Translations under genes and position numbers: made by a program
DNA from: Alligator mississippiensis
Taxonomy: Eukaryota > Chordata > Crocodylia > Alligatoridae
DNA length: 64,000 nucleotides
Assembly: GCF_030867095.1 (NCBI RefSeq)
Contig: NC_081835.1
Span: forward strand, 20,716,501 to 20,780,500
Direction of reading: 5' to 3'
Shown here: in pieces, positions 48,256 to 59,568 of the stretch
Layout: each line of letters starts with the position of its first letter
How positions within the stretch are numbered: the first letter of the stretch is position 1
The notes under the pieces: generated by a model
What the model was told of the DNA's origin: nothing
Database searches by the model: none
The model's input: the letters and a program-made list of their open reading frames with translations, nothing else

Positions 48256-48986
48256 AGGTCTGCTACAGACCCCCACAGCAAGGGGAAGAACTAGACTCAG
48301 GGCTCCTGAGGCAGCTCTCGGAGACCATAAAAGCTAAAGAGGCGGTAGTCATGGGGGACCTAAACTACCCAGACATCTGCTGGGAGACACAGACAGCAAA
48401 GTCCCACCGCTCATGCACGTTCCTATCCTGCGTACAGGACCTCCACCTGACGCAGGAGGTACACGGTTCCACTAGGGGGAATGCCTTACTGGACCTGGTA
48501 CTGGCAACGGGGGATGATATGATAGGGGACCTACAGATTGGTAGTCACCTGGGGGACAGTGATCACCAAATAATAGAATTCACCATAAGACGTCGAGTGG
48601 GTAAGGTAACTAGTAGGAAAGCTGATTTCAATGAACTCAGGCGATTAGTCAAGGACGCACTGCAGAGTAGGAGTTTTGAAGTGATGGGAGCCCAGGAAGG
48701 GTGGCTGTGCCTTAAGGAAATGATCCTTCGGGCACAGAGGAAGACGATCCCAATGCAAGGAAAAAGAGGGAAAGGGACCAGGAGGCTTCCTTGGCTGACC
48801 AGAGAAATCCAGGGCAGCCTGCGGACTAAAAGGAGATCATATAAAAAGTGGAAACGGGGAGAGATTACCAAAGAGGAGTACATCTCCTCTGCTCGCACTT
48901 GTAGGGAGGCAGTTAGACAGGCCAAAGCTACCGTGGAGCTGAGGATGGCATCCCAAGTAAAGGATAACAAAAAATTGTTTTTTTAG
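48210..48986 (+). pseudogene. CR1 ORF2, endonuclease C-terminal part and linker
   Basis: Continues after the shift with 'LVVEVCYRPP', 'AVVMGDLNYPDICWE' (catalytic Asp and Asn), 'NALLDLVLATGDDMIG' and 'SDHQIIEF' (catalytic Asp-His). The linker to RT is rich in Arg and Lys. The frame ends at a stop after 'NKKLFF', caused by one extra T in the T run at 48975-48984. Removing that base would restore the next frame. Confidence 0.88.
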
Positions 48987-49050
48987 ATATATAGGGAGTA
49001 AAAGGAAGGCCCAGAGTGGAATAGGACCCCTACTAAATGGGCAGAAGCAA

Positions 49051-50172
49051 TTGGTGATGGACAGGGGGGACAAGGCTGAACTCCTCAATGAGTTCTTTGC
49101 CTCAGTGTTCCTAAGTGAGGGGCAGGACAAGGCTCTCACTGGGGTTATAGAGAAGCAGCAGCAAGGCACCAGACTTCCATGCGTAGACCCTGAGATGGTG
49201 CAGAGTCACTTGGAGGAACTGGATGCCTTTAAGTCGGCAGGCCCGGATGAGCTCCATCCGAGGGTACTGAAGGCACTGGCTGACGTCATTGCACAGGCAC
49301 TGGCGGTAATATTTGAACACTCGTGGCGCACACAGGTCCCAGAGCACTGGAAAAGGGCCAATGTGGTCCCCATTTTCAAGAAGGGGAGGAAGGAAGACCC
49401 GGGCAACTATAGGCCAGTCAGTCTCACCTCCATCCTAGGCAAAGTCTTCGAAAAAATTATCAAGGTTCACATTTACGAGAGCGCGGCAGGACAAATTATG
49501 CTGAGGGAAAACCAGCACAGGTTCGTAGCAGGTAGATCATGCCTGACTAATCTAGTCTCTTTTTATGACCAGGTTACAGAATGCCTGGACGCAGGAGTAG
49601 GGGTTGATGTCATATACTTAGACTTCAGGAAGGCCTTCAATACGGTATCCCACACCATACTGGTGAACAAGTTAAGAGGCTGTGACTTGGATGACTACAT
49701 GGTCCGGTGGGTGGCGAATTGGCTAGAGGGTCGCACCCAGAGAGTCATAGTGGATGGGTCGGTATCGACCTGGAAGGGTGTGGGCAGTGGGGTCCCGCAG
49801 GGCTCGGTCCTTGGACCGATACTCTTCAATATCTTCATCAGTGCCTTGGACGAGGGAGTGAAATGTACTCTGTCCAAGTCTGCAGATGACACAAAACTGT
49901 GGGGAGAAGTGGACATGCTGGAGGGCAGGGAACAACTACAAGCAGACCTGGACAGGTTGGACATGTGGGCAGAAAACAACAGAATGCAATTCAACACGGA
50001 GAAATGCGAAGTGCTGCACCTAGGGAGGAAAAATGTTCAGCATACCTACTGCCTAGGGAATGACCTGCTTGGTGGAACGGAAGTGAAAAGGGATCTTGGA
50101 GTCCTAGTGGACTCCAAGATGAACATGAGTCGGCAGTGTGACAAAGCCATCAGAAAAGCTAATGGCACTTAA
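49051..50172 (+). pseudogene. CR1 ORF2, reverse transcriptase
   Basis: Landmarks are 'SAGPDELHPRVLKALA', 'WKRANVVPIFKKGRKEDPGN', 'RPVSLTSILGKVFEKII', 'VIYLDFRKAFNTVSH' (first catalytic Asp), 'GVPQGSVLGPILFNIF' and 'SADDTKLWG', where the usual Phe before ADD is Ser. It ends at a TAA (50170-50172) that is TTA in the copy near 52.9 kb, so a single nonsense change. The frame then continues unchanged into the next piece. Confidence 0.9.
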
Positions 50173-50682
50173 TCGTGCATCAGCAGATGCATGACGAACA
50201 GATCCAAGGAGGTGATACTTCCCCTCTGTCGGGCGCTGGTCAGACCGCAGTTGGAATACTGCGTGCAATTCTGGGCGCCGCACTTCAAGAGGGATGTGGA
50301 TAACCTGGAGAGGGTCCAGAGAAGGGCAACTCGTATGGTCAAGGGCCTGCAGACCAAGCCCTACGAGGAGAGACTAGAGAAACTGGACCTTTTCAGCCTC
50401 CGCAAGAGAAGGTTGAGAGGCGACCTTGCGGCTACCTATAAGTTCATCAGGGGGGCACAGAAGGGAATTGGTGAGTATTTACTCACCAAGGCGCCCCCGG
50501 GGGTTACAAGAAATAATGGCCACAAGCTAGCAAAGAGCAGATTTAGATTGGACATTAGGAAGAACTTCTTCACAGTTCGAGTGGCCAACGTCTGGAACGG
50601 GCTCCCAAGAGAGGTGGTGCTGTCCCCTACCCTGGGGGTCTTCAAGAGGAGGTTAGATAAGCATCTAGCTGGGGTCATCTGA
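50173..50682 (+). pseudogene. CR1 ORF2, C-terminal domain
   Basis: Same frame as the RT piece after the internal TAA: 'SCISRCMTNRSKEVILPL', 'LVRPQLEYCVQFWAPHF', 'RRATRMVKGLQTKPYEERL' and 'NFFTVRVANVWNGLP'. It ends in a natural TGA at 50680-50682, followed by the roughly 90-bp 3' UTR. Confidence 0.88.
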
Positions 50683-51031
50683 ACCCAGCACTCTTTCCTG
50701 CCTATGCAGGGGGTCGGACTCGATGACCTATTGAGGTCCCTTCTGACCCTAGCATCTATGAATCTATGAATCTGCACACTTGTGATTTCTACCAGGAAAA
50801 TGGTGATTCCCAACAGAAACTGAACATCTGTACCCAAGTAGAATCTCTGGCCTAAATATAATTTCTGCTTGATCAAGGTCATCCCTAAGCTGAACCATGC
50901 ATTTTAGCATTCCTGTACACAAGCTGTTTTTGAAAATAACAACAAAACTATTGGCATTAAAATAATGCTGAAGTTTCAAAGTCCTTTTCACTTGCTATAA
51001 TAACTTTAAGCTAAACCCTTTCAACACTGAC

Positions 51032-51149
51032 CTGTGTAGCTCCTTCTCTTGTCGCTGAAGCTCAGATGCAAGCAAAGTATTCTCTTTCTTTAGAGTAAGG
51101 CATTCAGATTCTAGAGCATTCCACTCCTTTCTCAACTTTTCAAGTTCAC
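51032..51149 (-). CDS. SLMAP: SLMAP coiled-coil exon
   Basis: 118 nt. The two leading bases (GT) complete a Gly codon with the G ending the previous exon, 38 codons follow, and AG is left over for a Ser codon with the next exon. The peptide runs ELEKLRKEWNALESE and then LTLKKENTLLASELQRQEKE, ending in LH. The acceptor gtag is at 51154-51150 and the donor cacag|gtcagt at 51032/51031. It matches the SLMAP segment between 'VNRLQG' and 'SQKQSL'. Confidence 0.96.
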
Positions 51150-51967
51150 CTACAAAAAAGGAGCAAGGTTAAGTCACAGAGGAAAACAAACAAACAAAAG
51201 CTTTCAAAGACCCTAACAAGTAAATGAAAACTATTTGAAAATATCTGTAAACTGTGACTTGTCAGGCTGTTTATTATTACCATAATTATCACATATACAC
51301 ACACACCTTCTCCACAAATCAGCCCCCACCAAAATTGGGGAGCACATCTTAAATGGGAAAGCTGATTTTCTGCCCAGGACAGAAACACTCTACTTTGATT
51401 CCTACTCCACAGTGTTACAGTTGTGGCATTACTATTCCAGGCAGCCAAGGAAGTCAGCTAACATAATGGCTCACTGTTCTTCACTCCACAGGTGTTAAAC
51501 ATTGTCTCTTCTTTTTAATGGTCTTGATGTTCCACTACTCAAACTACTTTTCTTAGGGCAATTTTTGTTTGTTAGATGTCCCTGGCCTTTCTCCTCCTAC
51601 TTCACAGTCATACAGACCGTAGCTCTTTTTAGAATCATAAATTCACCCATGAAGACCAGTCTTCAGGAGCAGTTAGGGTTTCACCTTTAGTTCAACAGGA
51701 AAGGGAAGGTGCATCTTATGAAAACTAAGGTTTGTGTCTGACCTACGCAGCCAAAAATTCAGAAAAATCTTTCTTTGTTCTGCCTTTCAAAACTGCAGGT
51801 GTGCTGTATATTATAGTGCAAACTTTGCTATATGTGAGAAAATGCAGTATGTCACGTTAATTTCTGGCATAAAACTAGTAGGCAGCATGTCTCAAATTAT
51901 GTGCCAATACTATGAATATCCTGAGATGTTTGTTTAAATAAGTTAATGCAATTTTTTTTGGAAGAAG

Positions 51968-53480
51968 AAAAGAACTTGGTGTTGGCTACGGGGGGATGAC
52001 CTGATAGGGGAGCTGCAGAGTACTGAAGGAGAGTACTGAAGGAATTGGCCAGTGTCCAGACTGGAAAAGGGCCAATGTGGTCCCTATTTTCAAGAAGGGG
52101 AGGAAGGAGGATCCAAGTAATTATAGGCCAGTCAGTCTCACCTCCATCCTTGGAAAGGTCTTTGAAAAGATTCTGAAGAATCATATTTGTGGGAGTCCAG
52201 CAGGAAAAATAATGCAGCAGAGAAACCAGCATAGATTCATAGCAGGTAGATCATGCCTGACCAATCTGGTTTCGTTTTATGACCAAGTCACAAAACGCTT
52301 AGACACAGGAGCAGAGGTGGATGTCATTTACTTGGATTTTAGGAGGGCCTTCGATACAATATCTCATTCCATTCTCATAAAGAAATGAAGAGGCTGTAAC
52401 TTAGATGATTACAGTCTCATGGGTGGCAAATTGGCATGAGGGTTGCACCCAGAGAGCGGTAGTAGATGTGTCGGTATCAACCGGGAAGAATGTGAGCAGT
52501 GGGGGTCCCACAGGGCTCGGTCCTTGGACCTGTACTCTTCAATGTCTTCATCAGTGACTTGACTGTGGGCATGAAATGTACTACGTCCAAATTTGAGGAT
52601 GATACTAAATTGTGGGGTGAAGTGAACACGCCAGAGGGTAGGGAACAATTGCAGGTGGACCTGGACAGGTTGGAAAAAAGTGGGCAGTACACAATAGGAT
52701 GCAGTTCAACAAGGACAAGTGCAGAGTGCTGCACCTAGGGTATAAAAATATCCAGCACACCTACCAGCTGGGGAATGACCCCATCAGCAGCACAGAAGCA
52801 GAAAGGGATCTTGAAGTCATAGTGGATTCCAAGATGGACATGAATCTTCAGTGTGACGAAATCATCAGCAAAGCTAACTGTACTTTATCATGCATTAGCA
52901 GATGCATGACAAATAGATCCAAGGAGGTGATACTTCCCCTCTATGAGGGGTATTGGTCAGACTAGAGTATTGGTCAGACTGCAGTTAGAGTACTGCGCCT
53001 AGTTTTGGGTGCTGTACTTTAAGAAGGATGTGGATAACCTCAAGAGGGTCCAGAGGAGGGCCCTTCATATGGTTAAGGGTTTGCAGGCCAAACCCTATGA
53101 GGAAAGACCAAAGGACCTGGATCTCTTCTTTGTCTGCAAGAGAAGGCTGAGAGGTGATCTTGTGGCCACCTACAAAATCATTGGGGGGGTGCAGCAAGGA
53201 ACCAGAAGTGCTCTGTTCACCAGCATGCCTCTTGGGGTAACAAGGAACAATGGTCACAAATTGACAGACAGCAGATTTAGGCTGGACATCAGGAAGAACT
53301 TCTTCACGGTAAGGGTGGCCAGAATTTGGAATGGGCTTCCAAGGGAGGTAGTGCTCTCCCCTACCTTGGGGGTCTTTAGCAGAAAGCTGGATAGTCATCT
53401 GGATGGGGTCATCTATCCCCAGCACTCTTTCCTGCCCAGGGCAGGGGGTCCTTCTGACCCTAGCATCTATGAATCTATGA
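51968..53480 (+). mobile_element. 5'-truncated, internally deleted CR1 LINE
   Basis: It starts with a scrap of endonuclease (GDDLIGELQ near 51990-52015), then jumps to RT (KRANVVPIFKKGRKEDPSNY at about 52060). The copy at 47.6 kb has roughly 720 bp between these points. RT and C-terminal domains follow in several frames to 53450, then the tail atctatgaatctatga at 53465-53480. Multiple shifts and stops show it is inactive and older than the 47.6-kb copy. It is antisense to SLMAP. Confidence 0.9.
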
Positions 53481-53491
53481 ACTTTATATAA
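52077..53491 (+). pseudogene. CR1 ORF2 remnants (RT and C-terminus), multiply broken
   Basis: Open pieces at 52077-52388 ('NYRPVSLTSILGKVFEKILK', 'VIYLDFRRAFDTISH'), 52499-52738 ('GVPQGSVLGPVLFNVFISDL', with FADD decayed to FEDD), 52699-52965 and 53009-53491 ('KNFFTVRVARIWNGLPREVV'). The second catalytic box is thus changed from ADD to EDD. There is no coding capacity for an active enzyme. Confidence 0.85.
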
Positions 53492-54630
53492 AAATCAGCC
53501 TTTAAGTCTATCACTACCATTTTTAAATTAAAAAACTGTGGCAAAGTTAGTCTCCTTTTGTAGCCACACGATTACCACCACTGGTACAATTCAGGAAATA
53601 AGGTGCTATTGGCAGTCACTATACACCACACACATCCCAGAGCTAAGTGTTAACACATTCAAAGCAAGCATTAAAAGCAAAATTCAACTTTTTGATCATC
53701 AGTGACAAATATAAGTAATATAAAACAAAGTTATACAAGTCCAGTAGATGGAACAAAAACAGATTAGAATCAGATTATACGAAACTTCCTCAGAGGATTT
53801 AAAAAAGAATAACCAATGAAGAATTTTAAGTGCATTTTATATGTGCTAACTTCCATCCACACACCACTGAAAGAGTTTCAGGACTAAGAGTTAGCAGTAC
53901 ACTCTGTCATTATATATTGTTATCTGCATCCTGCAGCTCCTCAAAATTTTTTCCAAATGGTATCAATATGGCCAACTTCCTAGCACTTGTGCCTCTAACT
54001 AAGAATCACAAGGAACACCACTACTTGAGTACAGATTGAAAGGTATTAGTGTCATGCAATACTATGTGGGCAAAACTATGACATTTTTTGTACTGGAACT
54101 TCTGTAGGATGTGATTCCCCTGTGGCAGAGTCAACTCTAAGGACTCTGAGAGTCCTTGACTCTCTCAATTCCTTGATCAAAGAAGCTCCTTTTGCAGTAC
54201 GAAAGTAGTAGTAGCTATCCTAAGTATCACCATGGTTATGGTAGAAAAGCTTTAAGGGAGAACAAAAAAAAAGGTCTTGCAGAAAGGCCTGAATGTATCA
54301 GATTTTGGACTGGTCTCATCTCTCCTGGGCATCTGCTACCTAGCTAGATTCCCTTAACTAGGAAATACAACAGGACTTTGTGACCTGCATTACTCTAGAC
54401 AAGTGCAAACGTATGGAAATTGATACATGCCTTCAAAAAACTGGATTAAATTCTTAAACTGACAGAACTAGTCTGAAACTTAGTGAACCCTCCAGGACTT
54501 TAATATAAATGTCTAGATGATGACACTACAATGAGCCTTAGCTAAGCACTCTGCAGTCCTATAATAGCCTTGCAAGTCTGCCAAGCTTTTCAGCCACCAT
54601 ATTTTCTCCTCTTTAGCTATTAAAAACACA

Positions 54631-55214
54631 GGGCACGTCTACACGTGCATTAATGCGCCTTTTCTAATGCACACTAAATTTAGAGCGCCTATACACAAGT
54701 GCAGAGGCTGCTCCAACACGCTGAAATTCCAGCATGTCGGAGCAGACTTGATTATTTAAGTCTGCTGGAGCGTGGCAATTGCCATGCTCCAGCAGCCTCC
54801 TGTGTCTCATGTATCAGCATTCCGCACTTAAAAACGGCAATGGGTCGCATGACCTAAAGCTCAAACTAACTTTAGTTCAAGTCCCCCCCACCACTATTTT
54901 TAAGCAGGGGGACACTAATACAGGAGATGCAGCAGTGTTTTGATTAGAGCAGGCCTCAGAGTTTCCCTAATTGAAGTGCTGCCCCTCACTAACCCTGGAG
55001 CACATGTAAATATGCCCTCCAATATGAGGTACTAAATTAATGCACATTAAGCTGCTCTAATGCACAGTAGCACATCTGCAGTGTTTAAGTGACACTTAAT
55101 GTGCAGTAGACTATTTTACTGTGCATTAGAATAATGTCACATTTTCTTACGTGATACTTTAAATGTGCAGTAAATTAGTCTACTGCACATTAAAGAACAC
55201 ATGTATATGTGCCC
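54631..55214. mobile_element. Harbinger-type MITE with a second MITE nested inside
   Basis: The outer ends are GGGCACGTCTACACGTGC and, reverse-complemented, GGGCACATATACATGTG, flanked by ACA on both sides (54628-54630 and 55215-55217). The interior is rich in palindromic 'taatgcaca' and 'ctgcacatta' motifs. The segment 54683-55019 is a relative of the element at 38761-39024 and interrupts it. Superfamily assignment is by end sequence and 3-bp duplication and is moderately sure. Confidence 0.65.
54683..55019. mobile_element. Inner MITE, same family as 38761-39024
   Basis: It shares 'aggctgctcc', 'tctgctggagcgtg'-like, 'ctcatgtatcagcat' and 'ccctggagcacatgtaaatat' blocks in the same order with the 38.8-kb copy. 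The ends are GAGCGCCTATACAC and, reverse-complemented, GAGGGCATATTTAC. The left flank is TTA; the right flank does not clearly match. Confidence 0.6.
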
Positions 55215-55495
55215 ACATTTAACTATGACCAATATATTCAAGGAGCAATTAAGGCAGAATTTAAAACTGCTCTCAGAAGGACAAAGTTTACAAAACAAAT
55301 CTACAAAATTGTTTTGTAGTGTATTCACTTAAACTTTCCAGTTAAATTACTACCCTGTTTTTTCATGCAATAGACTCTGATAGGAAAGAAAGTGCAGGTG
55401 AATAGACCTGAGTAATTTAATTCTAGAATCCAGGTCTTCAGACAATTTAAGGCAACTATTGCTGTTAGCACTGGTTTGAGATACTGCCTTCTTAC

Positions 55496-55816
55496 CCTGT
55501 AAACGATTAACTTCCTCTTTTTGCTGAACCTCACACTGTTGACATCGGAGTTGAAAGCTGGCTTGCAAACTGACAATTTCTTTTTCATATTCGGAGGCTT
55601 CTTTCCGCCATCGCTCAAGCTCACCCCGCACCTTCTTCAGCTCTTCTTGCAAGGTAGCAATATCAATGTCTCGTTCCGATGCAGCCTTTTCTGCCACTTG
55701 CTGGAGAAGCAAGATTTCATCCTGAGCACTGAGCAATTCATTCCGAGTGCTTGAAATTTCATTCTCTTTTTCTTCACGAAGATGGTCAATATCCTCCTGT
55801 AACCTTTGTAGCTGAG
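55496..55816 (-). CDS. SLMAP: SLMAP large coiled-coil exon
   Basis: 321 nt. CT completes an Ala codon with the previous exon, 106 full codons follow, and one G is left over. The peptide includes QLQRLQEDIDHLREEKENE, NELLSAQDEILLLQQVAEKA, TLQEELKKVRGELERWRKEA and FQLRCQQCEVQQKEEVNRLQ. The Leu periodicity and high Glu/Lys/Gln content mark the leucine-zipper-like coiled coil of SLMAP. The acceptor ccag is at 55820-55817 and the donor g|gtaag at 55496/55495. No stop or shift. Confidence 0.97.
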
Positions 55817-57859
55817 CTGGAAGAGATGTACAAAATACAAACTTTCCTAGGCCGTATTAAAAAAGCTTGCAGGAAAGCTCTTCTTTTAATCAGCTGAAGC
55901 TCCATGGAACTGAAAACTAACAACCCTCTCGAACAGAAATTCAGATTTAACTTCATCCACACAGAAACTTCCTTCTAGTCTTTTAGAATCCAAAACATAA
56001 TACAAACCTAGTAAACAATTGATCTGAACTCAGAAGAAGAAAGAACAGCACTTGTGCTGTGTGATAGACTTAAATTTACAGGACTGTACTGAGAATTCTT
56101 ATTGTAATACTTCCCTGTTCATCATTTAAGCTTTAGCTTGTCCTGTCACTTAAGTTCATAAATAATTAAGATATGTAGTATTCAACTTTCACTTCATTCC
56201 TATAAAACAAAATATAGATTATTTTCCTTTTAATGACAAAGCACTTTCAGAAACATCTGGATTCAGGATCCCAAAGGGAACTGAACAAATCGTCTGAAAA
56301 CCATTCCTCTGTAAATTTAGCCTGCTTCTGTTTTCCAATTGTCTGTGAACAAAATTTTTTTTATATTCAGTATTTAATATTATCCAATTACTGTTTGCAC
56401 TTAAGTTTCCACTTAATTGCACACAGTCCATTAGCCTTCACAAATTCCTTTGACATTCCTAATTAACAAAGTTGAGGTTATATAATTGGGAAATCATTTT
56501 TCAGGTAGTGCAAGTAAACTAATGAATTCGTTGGTATTTCATTACCAAATAAATCTGTTATGGGTCCAACATGTCTTTTCCAGCAAATATATGTTCAGAC
56601 TTTCCAGCACAAAGTATAAGGGGGGCACATGAAAACAGTCGATACAAAATTATATTTAAACTACTTGGGTTTTCTATGCTTATAAAAAACCCATACTTCA
56701 TTTAGAATTTATCCCTGTTTTATAATATTCTCCACTTTCCAAAGCTATATACACAGAAGCAATAAGTGAATTTTCCTTGACTGCAAAGCACTAACAGGTC
56801 TCTCAAAAGCCCTAATTTAGCAAAGCACTGAAACACACTCATAACTTTAATCAGGGGCTTAAACTCAATCAATTCCATGGGCTTGAATGACTTGATGAAC
56901 AACAGTATTGAAACTGAAGTTATGCATGGTTTTATTATTTTGTTTTTCCCCTGAATTAAAGTGAAAATGAGGACAATGGAAAGAAATGTAATAACAGAGA
57001 AAAAAAACCAAAACAGAACCTAATTTTGTGGCTAGAATCTATTCTATTAGGTGCATAAGTAAACTTAGGTGCCTAAGTATAATTCCCTGCTTGAGTCCCT
57101 GAAAATCCACTGATGCATGTGCTTTTTAAAAACACCAAAACACATTGAGATTGAGTTACAAAAAACTAGTAAGCAAGAAAAAGACCCACCCACTTCTCGC
57201 TTTAACTGTTTCTCAGGGACTCAATGTGGAACAGAACTGCCTGTAGGTGCCTACATCCTTAAATACATAATAGGTAGAACAGAATCTGGCCGTTCATGTA
57301 CACAAACCAATGTGGAGGACAACTGAAAAAAGACTCATGGAGTTCTGACCAACGCATGTGATAGTTGCTTCTTCACAGTCAGATATATCAGCTTATGCAG
57401 CACAGCCCAAGAGACTGCCATCTCTTCTGTGATAGGCCCAACAATGGAGAAAAATGCTGCCACAATATAAGTGTCTAAATGGTCTAAATGGATTACTGAT
57501 GACTCAATCTCACATGCTAGAAAAAAAAACAAAACAGCAGAGGAAAATTCATAACAAATGCCGTATACTGTAATAAGTAAGATGAGACAAGCATGCTCTA
57601 TATCAGATGAATCAGCCTGTCAACTCTAGAATGAAGATGTTTATAACACAGCCTGGAGACAAGTCTCACAGTTTGTGGAAATCTATACCTTGCAGTTATA
57701 ATGACCAAGAGAAAGAATATCTCCTACTTCTGTTTCCAGCTTTGGTTGAAGTGTTACTAGCTTTCTATCAGGTTGCGTCAAAAAGGTAGCAAGTTAAGAC
57801 ACAGAGAAATATTATTTTGTCTTCTGAAAGACATGAGCTGCATGCAGCACAACGGAATA

Positions 57860-58420
57860 CTGGCAACCCCTACTTAATGCTGTTTTGCTTAGCACTACCT
57901 AGCTATAGCGCTCATTTTAAATTCAGACCCGATTCCACTTAGTGCTCAGCGAGTTTCACTATAATGCTCTGGTACGTGGTGCCAGAGCAGCTGGCAGGCA
58001 GGTGGGAAGAAACAGTGGCAGTGGGCAGGAAAGCAGGGAAATGGTGGCAGCAGGCGGGGACGCGAGTGGCAGTGAGTGGGCAGATGGGCGTGAGTGTGGG
58101 GCCAAGGCTGGTGCCCCAGGGCCAGAAACAGCAGGGGCCCAGGGCAGGCCTGCAGGAGCTCAGGGCCTGAACTGGCAGGGGCTCTACAGAGCTAGGCTGG
58201 GCTGTGCCAGCAGGAAGAAGGGGGAAGCTGGGCTGGAGTGACCACAACTGTGGCTGTGATGCCCACTGCCCAGCATGGAGGGAACCAACAGTACCGCCCT
58301 GGTAACAAATTATATTTAATTACATTAATTCCTATGGGAAAATGGGTTTTGCTTAATGCTGTTCCATTTAACACACAGTTTTTCCGGAACCAATTAAGAG
58401 CACTAAGCAGGGGTTGCCTG
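57860..58420. mobile_element. Tc1/mariner (pogo/Tigger-like) MITE, TA duplication
   Basis: The left end CTGGCAACCCCTACTTAATGCT and the reverse-complemented right end CAGGCAACCCCTGCTTAGTGCT form about 22-bp terminal inverted repeats. TA flanks both sides (57858-57859 and 58421-58422). A subterminal 'gctgttttgcttagcac' / 'gttttgcttaatgctgttcc' pair is typical of the pogo style. The interior is GC-rich and non-coding. Confidence 0.7.
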
Positions 58421-58952
58421 TATTAACAATCACTTTGTTTTAAGTTGTGACAGCAGTCCCTGGGACACAGACCCTAATTCTTGGAAGCAGCACATTATGA
58501 CAGAGGAGGCAGAACTGCATTATAGTCTGCTAACCCAACAAATGTGCACTGGAGGCTTGGGAGGCAGGTGGGGGATGGTAGGCAGCCATATGGGGGGTGG
58601 GGGTCAGGCAGCAATCCGGGGGGCTGGGGGAGTGGGCAGGGCCAGCAGGGGGCCTCCCCATGATCCTCTCCGCCAGCCCCTCCATGCCCTACTTACCAGT
58701 AGGAGCCCGGGTCCAGCTCCCTGAGGCTGGCACACTGCCTGCCCTGCATGGGGTGAGGGCCAGCCATAAAGACACTCTGGCAGGCTACCAGAGCGTCTCT
58801 GTGGAAGACCAAGCCTCCGGTTGCCTCAGGCTATCCGGGAACGTGCTCTGCCCTGCTTTTTTCCCGTGGTTTTTTTTGACCTCTGGATATCCAAGGGTCT
58901 AATTTTGCCCCTGCACTACAAATTTGTTTTTTTGTTCCCACAGGTGCCTCAT

Positions 58953-58982
58953 GCAGCATCTCAAAGGGCTTTGAGATGCTGC
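58953..58982. repeat. Perfect 14-bp hairpin, 2-nt loop
   Basis: gcagcatctcaaag at 58953-58966 is followed by gg and its exact reverse complement at 58969-58982. It sits in a GC-rich intronic stretch (58540-59040) with no recognised repeat family. Confidence 0.85.
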
Positions 58983-59568
58983 AAGACGCACATGCGGGCT
59001 CATGTGGCTGTGCCCATCATGTCAAGAGATGATTTTCCAGCAGTGTGACCTTCTGATTTTTATTTCACCTAACAAAACAAAATAATGACCTACTCCTCAA
59101 CAGCAGCTATCCTTATGGAAATTTGAGGTTTTTATTCAATATGTTATTAACTAACCAAATCACCATAAAACCCTTTCAGCTGAGGATTAAAACAGAAAGA
59201 ATCAGATTCATGGAATTTGTTCCAGAAAGTTATGAGAATTTTAAAAAATAAATATATAATGAAGATGATAAAGCACCTTAGAAACAAACTGGTTAGCTGC
59301 TAAACTAGTTTGGCTTTCTGCCACCGTGCCCTGCCTACCCAGAATACACTGAAGGAACATGGGGGGTGGGGGAGTTGTTGATATTTTTTTCTGCCAAAAT
59401 CAAATTTCCTACTTTTCCTACTGCTTTATGTGGTTGGAGACCATTTTCTGTGGGGCTGTGTTAGAGTGACAGCAGGCCCAAAAATCAGATTCCTTCCCAC
59501 ATTCTTTTGCAGAACGTTTATTACCTGAGCAACAGAGAGACTTATATTCTTTGCTGGCACACATTACT

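Larger units (their letters stand above)
47588..50773 (+). mobile_element. Near-complete CR1 LINE, antisense in SLMAP intron
   Basis: It holds, in order, the C-terminus of ORF1, ORF2 endonuclease, reverse transcriptase, C-terminal domain, a short 3' UTR and the terminal octamer repeats (atctatga units at 50754-50773). Most of ORF1 and the 5' UTR are missing or unrecognised. ORF2 is broken by two one-base shifts and one nonsense change, so it is inactive but young. No target-site duplication is obvious, as is usual for CR1. Confidence 0.92.
45040..51031 (-). other. SLMAP: SLMAP intron (hosts near-complete CR1)
   Basis: About 6 kb. It has an AT-rich low-complexity stretch at 45340-45500, an unclassified GC-rich block at 46740-47580 and a CR1 on the opposite strand at 47588-50773. 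Confidence 0.7.
51150..55495 (-). other. SLMAP: SLMAP intron (hosts truncated CR1 and nested MITEs)
   Basis: About 4.3 kb. It contains the CR1 at 51968-53480 and nested Harbinger-type MITEs at 54631-55214. The reading frame of the upstream exon stays open for 47 codons into this intron, which I read as chance. Confidence 0.7.

Noticed and set aside
55350..55495. 47-codon continuation of the SLMAP frame into the intron after 55496
   Set aside because: The exon has a clean donor (g|gtaag), the next exon joins in phase, and an open run of this length is expected by chance about one time in ten.
57942..58241. 99-codon plus-strand and 102-codon minus-strand frames
   Set aside because: They are within the GC-rich interior of the pogo-like MITE and open on both strands.
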